Positions 57,599 through 64,000 of a stretch of DNA of 64,000 nucleotides are shown here, piece by piece (the first letter of the stretch is position 1; every line of letters begins with the position of its first letter). This DNA comes from Lathyrus oleraceus (Eukaryota > Streptophyta > Magnoliopsida > Fabales > Fabaceae): assembly GCF_024323335.1 (NCBI RefSeq), contig NC_066580.1, positions 84,119,391-84,183,390 of the forward strand, written 5' to 3'. Below the pieces are notes generated by a model. That model did no database searches. It saw only the letters and a program-made list of their open reading frames with translations, and was not told the origin of the DNA. Made by a program: the position numbers and the translations under genes.

Positions 57599-57961
57599 AA
57601 ACATCCTCCACCAGAGGAAAATGAAACAGCATTTTTCATCAGATCGTAGTGGGGGATGGTTAAATACCATGGAGATCCAGATTTTGAACCTGAAAAAAAT
57701 ATGAAAATGCTATGATATGATATGCATGGATGCGTGATTTTTTTTTGAATTTTATTTGTTAGGGACACGGTGAAATCTTAACAGGAGATGCTACTTGACA
57801 AACCAATCTGTGGGGAATACTGATGGTCCACAGGGAGACAGACAAATGGTAAAAACCAACTCGCTGGGGAAAACAATCTTGCTGGAGAATCAGACACACA
57901 CTAGAGAGTACTCAAAGTAAAATTCGATTAACGACACTTGGAATACAAGAGATTTCGGCAG

Positions 57962-59020
57962 TAAGTTCACACATGACTTACTAAAACCGAATAAGAAAGA
58001 CTTCTACAACAGGTTCATACATGACCTGACAACATTGAAACAAAAGGTTCAGCAACAGGTTCATACATGACCTGATAATACTGGAATAATCAAAGAAAAA
58101 GATTCTTCAAAATAAGTTCAGACATGACTTGGTAACACAGGAATAAAAGCTCAACAGCAGGTTCATACATGACCTGACAATGTTGGGGAATACCAAGAAC
58201 GGTTCTGACAGCAAGTTCAAACATGACTTGACAACAAACAGAAAAATCAAAAGAGTGTGTCAACAAGTTCATACATGACCTGACAACACTGAAATAAACA
58301 TAGAGAAAGATACTTCAAAACAGGTTCATACATGACCTGGTAATACTGGAATGAAAGCTCAACAGCAATGGGTTCATACATGACCTGACAATGCTGGAGA
58401 ATATCAAGAATTTCTGACAGTAGGTTCAGACATGACCTAACAAACTCAGAAAAATTCAAAAAGAGTATATCAATAGGTTCATACATGACCTGATGACAAA
58501 CTTGAATACTTCGAGAAAATTTCCAGAACAAGTTCATACATGACTTGCCGACATTGGAATAAAAGGTTCAGCCACAACGGGTTCATACATGACCTAACAA
58601 TGCTGGAACATTTTGAGAAAATTTCCACAACAAGTTCATACATGACTTGACACCATTGGAAAGATTCTTCAAAAACAGGTTCAGACATGACCTGGGAATA
58701 TTGGCATAAAAGCTCAACAGCAACAGGTTCATACATGACCTAACAATGCTGGAACATCCAAAGAATTTTCAACAGCAGGTTCATACATGACCTGTCAACA
58801 CTTGATTATTCAAAGAATTTTTAACAGGCAGGTTCATACATGACCTGACGACACTTGGAAAAAATCGAAGGGAGTTTTACCAATAGGTTCATACATGACC
58901 TGAGAACATTGGAAAACATACAAAGCAAGTTTCATCAATAGGTTCATACATGACCTGACATCACTTGGAAAAAAAAAACAAAGGGAGTCTTACCAATAGG
59001 TTCATACATGACCTGAGAAT
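57962..59020 (-). repeat. 21-copy hairpin array in Ogre-like 3' UTR
   Basis: Twenty-one copies of a 19-base imperfect inverted repeat, consensus CAGGTTCATACATGACCTG in plus reading, occur about every 50 bases with diverged DNA between. The arms CAGGT-CAT and ATGACCTG pair with one bulged T. Variants change both arms: CAAGT with ACTTG (58213, 58527, 58636), TAAGT with ACTTA (57962), TAGGT with ACCTA (58431). At the second arm position 20 of 21 copies remain paired. A degenerate copy lies near 59104. Tandem repeats in the 3' UTR of pea Ogre-like elements are known; the paired arms are my observation. Confidence 0.9.
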
Positions 59021-59044
59021 ATTGGAAAACAAACAAAGGAACAT

Positions 59045-60011
59045 CATTGGAGCTTTCTAACACGAAGAACCTCCAAGCTTCTGGAAATTCCTCAAGATGA
59101 TAAATCATACATGACTTTCACGGAACCATCAGGAAAGACAGGGTAATTAAACTTTCTGTACGTGCCAACAACAATTGGACTTTGAAAATGACTGCGAAAA
59201 CCGGGTGTTGGTTTAAGGGCACCAAAGACAAACCAGAATTAGATGTCAAAGGATGTAGGATCAACAACAAGACCTAGGTCAATGCAAAATGAGCACGAAG
59301 TACATTTCGGCTATGCATGCTTTGGATTTTGCTTATATGCATGATGTATGAATGATCATGAAATGCAAATGCTGACAATATACAGACTAAACATTAGGGA
59401 AAGCTTTATGGAGGTACTGAATCTTCAACACCAATAACTCAACCAAAGGAGTGAGTAAATGCATCAAAGGAGGATCTATCAAGCTAAACAGTTACAACTG
59501 GCCCAATAATCCTTCCAGAGAATGATCAATTTGTGCTCTCTGGAGATAGATATTGATCATCCAAAGGGAGTCTTGCAACTTGAGACTTGCGGGGAAAGAC
59601 GGAATATTTCCTTTTAATATTTCCACATGTCAAGGCAAAATTGTGTTTCTCAATATGTTGAAAAAATCTTTTTTTGAGTTCAAAATTTCATTATTAACAA
59701 ATAAATGACATTTTGCATAACAAAGAAAATCAGAGAAAAACAGCAAATGATAGAATTTGATGGGTAAACTTGTATTTATTCAAGAATGGTAGCACGCAAA
59801 TGGCATAGCTCCCTGGAATGTTACAAATTTGAAAATGGCAATAGGGAAAGGTTTACATTGAATCACAATGACTACTACTATCCCTAATAACAATGACTCC
59901 ATGAGACCTCGCTTCCGAAGGGAGTAACTAGATTGATCTTCCATTTTTAGCTCTTCTGTGTTGATCAGTGACAACCGATGCAGTCTATGCCTTTTGTCCC
60001 TAATTTTTGCC
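59045..60011 (-). other. Ogre-like 3' UTR, upstream part
   Basis: Non-coding sequence between the pol stop and the hairpin array. No recognisable frame; the 64-codon minus frame at 59780-59974 has no motif. Confidence 0.6.
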
Positions 60012-60149
60012 TGGATCGCCCTTTCGGGTTTTCAATCCACCGGGACGCTCTTTTTTGCCTAAGTCGCCCTTTCAGGTTTTCGACTTAGCGAGCTACCATT
60101 TTTTTATCCCTAACTTTTTCCTGGACCGCCCTTTCGGGTTTTCAGTCCA
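60012..60149 (-). repeat. Three 28-base stem-loops after pol
   Basis: At 60012-60039, 60060-60087 and 60122-60149. All share the core GCCCTTTC(G/A)GGTTTTC, while the outer arms differ by paired changes: TGGAT/ATCCA, TAAGTCG/CGACTTA, TGGAC/GTCCA. They lie 11-150 bases past the pol stop codon in transcript order. Confidence 0.8.
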
Positions 60150-60159
60150 CTGGGATTTG

Positions 60160-63100
60160 TTAGGCATAGTATCTTTTGACTGCATCAGAGTTCACAGGGT
60201 GACTGAGCTCTTCGCCATCCATAGTTGTGAGAAATAGAGCACCTCCAGAGTAGGCTCTCTTTACAACGTATGGGCCTTCATAGTTGGGAGTCCACTTCCC
60301 ACGTGAATCTTTGTGTACTGGCAAGATCTTCTTGAGCACAAGATCTCCTTCCTTGAACTCTCGAGGACGGACTTTTTTGTCAAAAGCTTTCTTGATTCAT
60401 TGCTGGTACAATTGTCCATGGCACAAAGCGGTCATACGCTTCTTATCAATCAGATTAAGTTGATCATAATTGTTCTGGATCCATTCAGCTTCGTCCAGCT
60501 TGGCTTCCATCAATATTCTTGTTGAAGGTATCTCTACTTCGATTGGGAGGACTGCGTCCATCCCATATACTAAGGAGAATGGGGTTGCCCCTGTTGAAGT
60601 GCGGACTGAGGTCCGGTATCCATGCAAAGCAAAGGGTAGCATCTCGTGCCAATCCTTATAAGTTTTCACCATCTTTTGCAGGATCTTCTTGATATTTTTA
60701 ATGGCAGCTTCAACAACACCGTTCATCTTTGGACGGTATGGAGAAGAATTATGGTGGTCAATCTTGAAACTCTCACATAATTCTGTCATTGTCTTGTTGT
60801 TCAAGTTTGAACCGTTGTCGGTGATGATCTTGCTTGGGATTCCATAGCGGCAGATAATCTCCTTCTTGATAAAGCGAGCAACCACATGTCTCGTCACATT
60901 GGTGTAGGAAGCAGCCTCCACCCATTTAGTAAAGTAATCAATGGCAACCAGGATGAAGCGGTGACCATTGGAAGCCTTAGGTTCTCTAGCACCAATCATG
61001 TCGATGCCCCACATTGAAAAAGGCCAAGGTGATGTCAAAACATTCAGCAGTGTTGGCGGTACATGCACCTTATCAGCATAAATTTGGCATTTATGACATT
61101 TTCTTGCATAGCTGAAACAATCGGACTCCATGGTCAACCAATAATAGCCAGCTCTCAAAATCTTCTTGGCCATGGCATGTCCATTAGCATGGGTTCCAAA
61201 GGATCCTTCATGAATCTCCTTGATTAACATGTCTGCTTCGTGTCTATCCACGCATCTGAGCAGAACCATGTCATGGTTTCTCTTGTAAAGCACATCATTG
61301 CTCAAAAAGAATTTGGACGATAACCTCCTCAGAGTTTTCTTATCCAACAATGTAGCATCTTCTGGATACTCTTGATTTAGAAGATATCGCTTGATGTCAT
61401 GAAACCATGGTTTACCATCAGTTTCTTCTTCAATCAGCTGACAGTAAGCAGGCTCATCCCTTCGCTCGATTCGAATAAGTGGAGCTTCATTATGGAATCT
61501 GACTTGGTACATTGATGCTAATGTTACCAAAGCGTCAGCCACTTGATTCTCTACTCTTGGGATGTGATGGAAAGTGATATCATCGAAGTATTCCATCATC
61601 TTCACAACATGAGCGCGATACGGGATCAGCTTCTTATCGCGAGTTTCCCATTCTCCTTTGACTTGGTAGATCACCAAGGCTGAATCTCCATACACCTCAA
61701 GGATCTTGATTCGGAGATCAATTGCAGCTTCAAGACCAAGGATACAGGCTTCATATTCGGCAACATTATTTGTACAATCAAAGCACAACCTTGTTGTGAA
61801 TGGAGTAAAGCCACCATTTGGATTCATCAAAACAGCTCCCACACCATGACCACTGTAATTGGAAGAACCATCGAACGCGAGCTTCCATCGAGATCCTGGT
61901 TCTGGTCCTTCATCTGGGCCTGGGATCTCACAATCCTTTATCACCATTATATCCTCATCGGGGAAATCAAACTTCAAGGGCTAATAGTCTTCAACTGGTC
62001 GGTGAGCAAGATACTCTGCTAACACACTTCCCTTAATTGCCTTCTGGGTTACGTACTGGATGTCGTACTCGGACAAAAGCATCTGCCAACGGGAAAGTCT
62101 TACCATTAAGGCAGGTTTCTCAAAGATATACTTTATTGGATCCATCTTCGAGATCAATAAAGTAGTATGGCAAATCATGTACTGCCTCAAACGACGAGCG
62201 GCCCATGCTAGCGCACAACAAGTTTTCTCCAAAAGTGAATATCGACTTTCACAATCGGTAAACTTTTTACTCAGATAGTAAATAGCATGTTCTTTCCGAC
62301 CAGTTTCGTCATGCTGCCCCAACACGCATCCCATTGATCCTTCAAGCACAATCATATACATGATTAATGGCTTTCCCGGGACAGGTGGAATCAAAATTGG
62401 AGGCTCTTGCAAGTATTGATGGATCTTCTCAAAAGCATTTTGACAATCCGAATTCCATTCAACAGCTTGGTCCTTTCGAAGCAATTTGAATATAGGCTCA
62501 CACGTGGCCGTCATGTGTGAGATAAACCTTGAGATGTAATTCAAACGTCCAAGGAAGCCTCTGACCTCTCGCTCGGTGCGTGGAGCAGGCATTTCCTGTA
62601 TAGCTCGGACCTTGTTAGGGTCTACCTCAATTCCTCGTTGACTAACGATGAAGCCAAGCAACTTTCCCGAACGGACACCATATGTGCATTTTGCAGGGTT
62701 TAATCGTAATCTAAACTTTCTGAGGTGTTCAAACAGCTTCTTCAGATGGCTCATATGATCTTCTTCATTCTGAGATTTAGCGATCATGTCGTCAACATAG
62801 ACCTCTATCTCCTTGTGCATCATATCATGGAAGAGAGTGACCATAGCTCTTTGGTAAGTTGCCCCAGCATTTTTGAGACCGAAAGGCATTACCTTGTAGC
62901 AAAAAGTCCCCCAAGGGGTGATAAAAGTGGTCTTCTCCATGTCATCTGGAGCCATCTTGATTTGATTGTATCCCGAAAAACCGTCCATAAAGGAGAAGAC
63001 AACAAATCTTGCAGTGTTATCTACCAAAGTATCAATGTGTGGTAGAGGGAAATCGTCCTTTGGACTAGCTCTGTTCAGATCCCTATAGTCAACACACATC

Positions 63101-63622
63101 CTCACCTTGCCATCCTTTTTAGGCACAGGTACAATGTTAGTTACCCATTGTGGGTACTTCGCCACTGCGAGAAAACCAGCGTCAAATTGTCGTTTGACTT
63201 CTTCACGAATCTTCAGAGCCATATCTGGTCTTGTTCTTCGGAGTTTTTGTTTTACTGGCGGGCATTCTGGCTGAAGCGGGAGCTTGTGCTCAACGATGTC
63301 GGTGTCTAGACCTGGCATATCCTGGTATGACCATGCAAACACATCCACATATTCTTGTAGCAGCTTAACTAATCTCTCCTTGATGCTTGCTTCAAGCGTG
63401 GTACCGATTTTGACTTCTTTCTTCTCTTCCTCTGTGCCAAGGTTGATTGTTTCCACCGGTTCTTCATGTGGCTGAAGGGCTTTAGACTCGTGCTCGAGCA
63501 GCCTTGCCAGTTCGTCGGGGATGTAACAATCTTCTCCACCCTCCTCTTCCGCTTGGTAGATAGGGGAGTCAAAGTTATGAGAGGTAGTAAAGTCATTGGA
63601 TTCAACGGGGTTATCGTTTATT
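60160..63622 (-). pseudogene. Ogre-like Pol: RT, dual RNase H, integrase; two nonsense codons
   Basis: Transcript order: acidic linker (EEEGGEDCYIPDELARLLEH), RT (RMCVDYRDLNRASPKDDFPL, FMDGFSGYNQIKMAP, VMPFGLKNAGATYQRAM, VYVDDMIAKS), a degenerate first RNase H, a second full RNase H (LAFDGSSNYSGHGVGAVL, NNVAEYEACILGLEAA, VYGDSALV, NQVADALVTLAS) as in the Tat/Ogre lineage, then integrase (H-H-C-C ending CHKCQ; GIDMIG, IITDNGSNL, KMNGVVEAAIKNI). TAG at 61981-61983 replaces an expected Gln after RPVEDY, and TGA at 60397-60399 replaces an expected Arg after QLYQQ; both fit C-to-T changes. The tail ends with DAVKRYYA and TAA at 60160-60162. There are no frameshifts, so inactivation is recent. Confidence 0.93.
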
Positions 63623-63869
63623 CTGCATGTTCGAATGATTGATTCTTTTTAGAAAAGTAAAAATAAAAGATGTATAAATGAAAAGTTTTTTGTTTTTGAA
63701 AAGATTGCCATTTTCTTATGAGAAAACCTAGTAAATGAAAAAAGAATTTAATAAAATGTCTTTCATTCATTGATAATGATTATTTGAAAATGAAAAGGGG
63801 CCCTACAACATGATCCATTTAGCCTTGGGCAGAGCTAAGGATTTGAAAGGAAAATACAACAATTATTAC
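63623..63869 (-). other. Candidate Ogre intron
   Basis: On the minus strand an upstream frame ends FPLSK-stop at 63866, and the RT frame resumes downstream. Donor TCAAA|GTAATA (intron begins 63869) and acceptor ACATGCAG (ends 63623) would remove the stop and join the frames in register as FPLSKINDNPVE. Ogre elements are known for an intron within their polyprotein region, which supports this reading. 247 bases. Confidence 0.55.
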
Positions 63870-64000
63870 TTTGACAAAGGAAAAATTTCGGGGATCTCAA
63901 CCGCCTTCCAGTTGTTCAAAGCTGTCTCACACCGGTAAACCAAACATGGCTCATCTTCATTCGCGGTGCTATCTTCAATTGCATTGACTTGATCTCCATG
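63870..64000 (-). CDS. Ogre-like Pol, exon upstream of intron (partial)
   Basis: Open from the window edge: HGDQVNAIEDSTANEDEPCL then VYRCETALNNWKAVEIPEIF PLSK. This matches the conserved stretch (C-V------NW-AV-IP--FPLSK) found in Ogre polyproteins before the RT block. Its 5' portion with protease and gag lies outside the window. Confidence 0.6.

Noticed and set aside
58090..58736. Open minus-strand frames rich in QVMYEP
   Set aside because: These translate the hairpin repeat; frame and spacing are not maintained across copies, so a repeat protein is unlikely.
57962..59020. Regularly spaced short repeats resembling a CRISPR array
   Set aside because: The context is a plant Ogre-like 3' UTR, spacers are themselves related and of variable length, and no cas genes are present.

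Overview
This window looks like repeat-dense intergenic DNA from a large-genome legume, most likely tribe Fabeae (pea, vetch, faba bean or lentil relatives). The clues are several Ogre/Tat-type Ty3-gypsy pieces (tRNA-Arg primer site, LTR start TGTCATACCCC, dual RNase H polyprotein, in-frame intron candidate) and large Tekay chromoviruses. I see no intact conventional host gene. Host-derived material is limited to captured gene fragments and a small tandemly repeated ORF for a putative secreted cysteine-rich peptide. The species assignment is an inference.

Layout. 1-4500: LTR pieces of Ogre-like elements in both orientations. 4560-5455: decayed Ty1-copia protease/integrase. 5456-8165: decayed Ty3-gypsy leader and gag with a tRNA-Lys primer site; a second copy lies at 12913-15357. 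8266-10662: another Ogre-type LTR. 10673-12826: a 387-bp tandem duplication, a faint LINE-like piece and an 88-unit CT microsatellite. 15358-16541 continues at 37985-49662 as an array of 2.28-kb units, each able to encode a 61-residue secreted peptide with a CC-C-C-CC cysteine pattern on the minus strand. That array is split by a Ty1-copia element (16542-37979, TSD CCATA), which is itself split by two full-length Tekay chromoviruses (18575-26635, TSD GAAGT; 27847-36474, TSD AACTG) with uninterrupted 1452- and 1456-residue Gag-Pol frames. A later array unit is split by a 6.3-kb CACTA transposon (42630-48973, TSD AAA). 49663-51650 holds hairpin-rich tandem repeats and LTR-like sequence. 51650-57280 is a mosaic of fragments from at least four host genes: RING-H2 E3 ligase, spatacsin C-terminal domain, DNA2 nuclease and kinesin-14. 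57286-64000 is the 3' part of a minus-strand Ogre-like element.

Most notable: (1) the CACTA element carries an intron-containing piece of an ARGONAUTE PIWI domain inserted between the start of its accessory gene and a Ulp1-protease remnant; (2) Ogre-like regions contain tandem arrays of short stem-loops whose arms differ between copies by compensatory changes (50002-50390, 57962-59020, 60012-60149, 1414-1583); (3) the two Tekay elements share nearly identical pol but divergent gag and LTRs, and at the same LTR position carry arrays of two unrelated perfect palindromes (GTTAACCGGTTAAC and CATACGCGTATG); (4) the multi-gene fragment mosaic contains a near-perfect 1285-bp tandem duplication.
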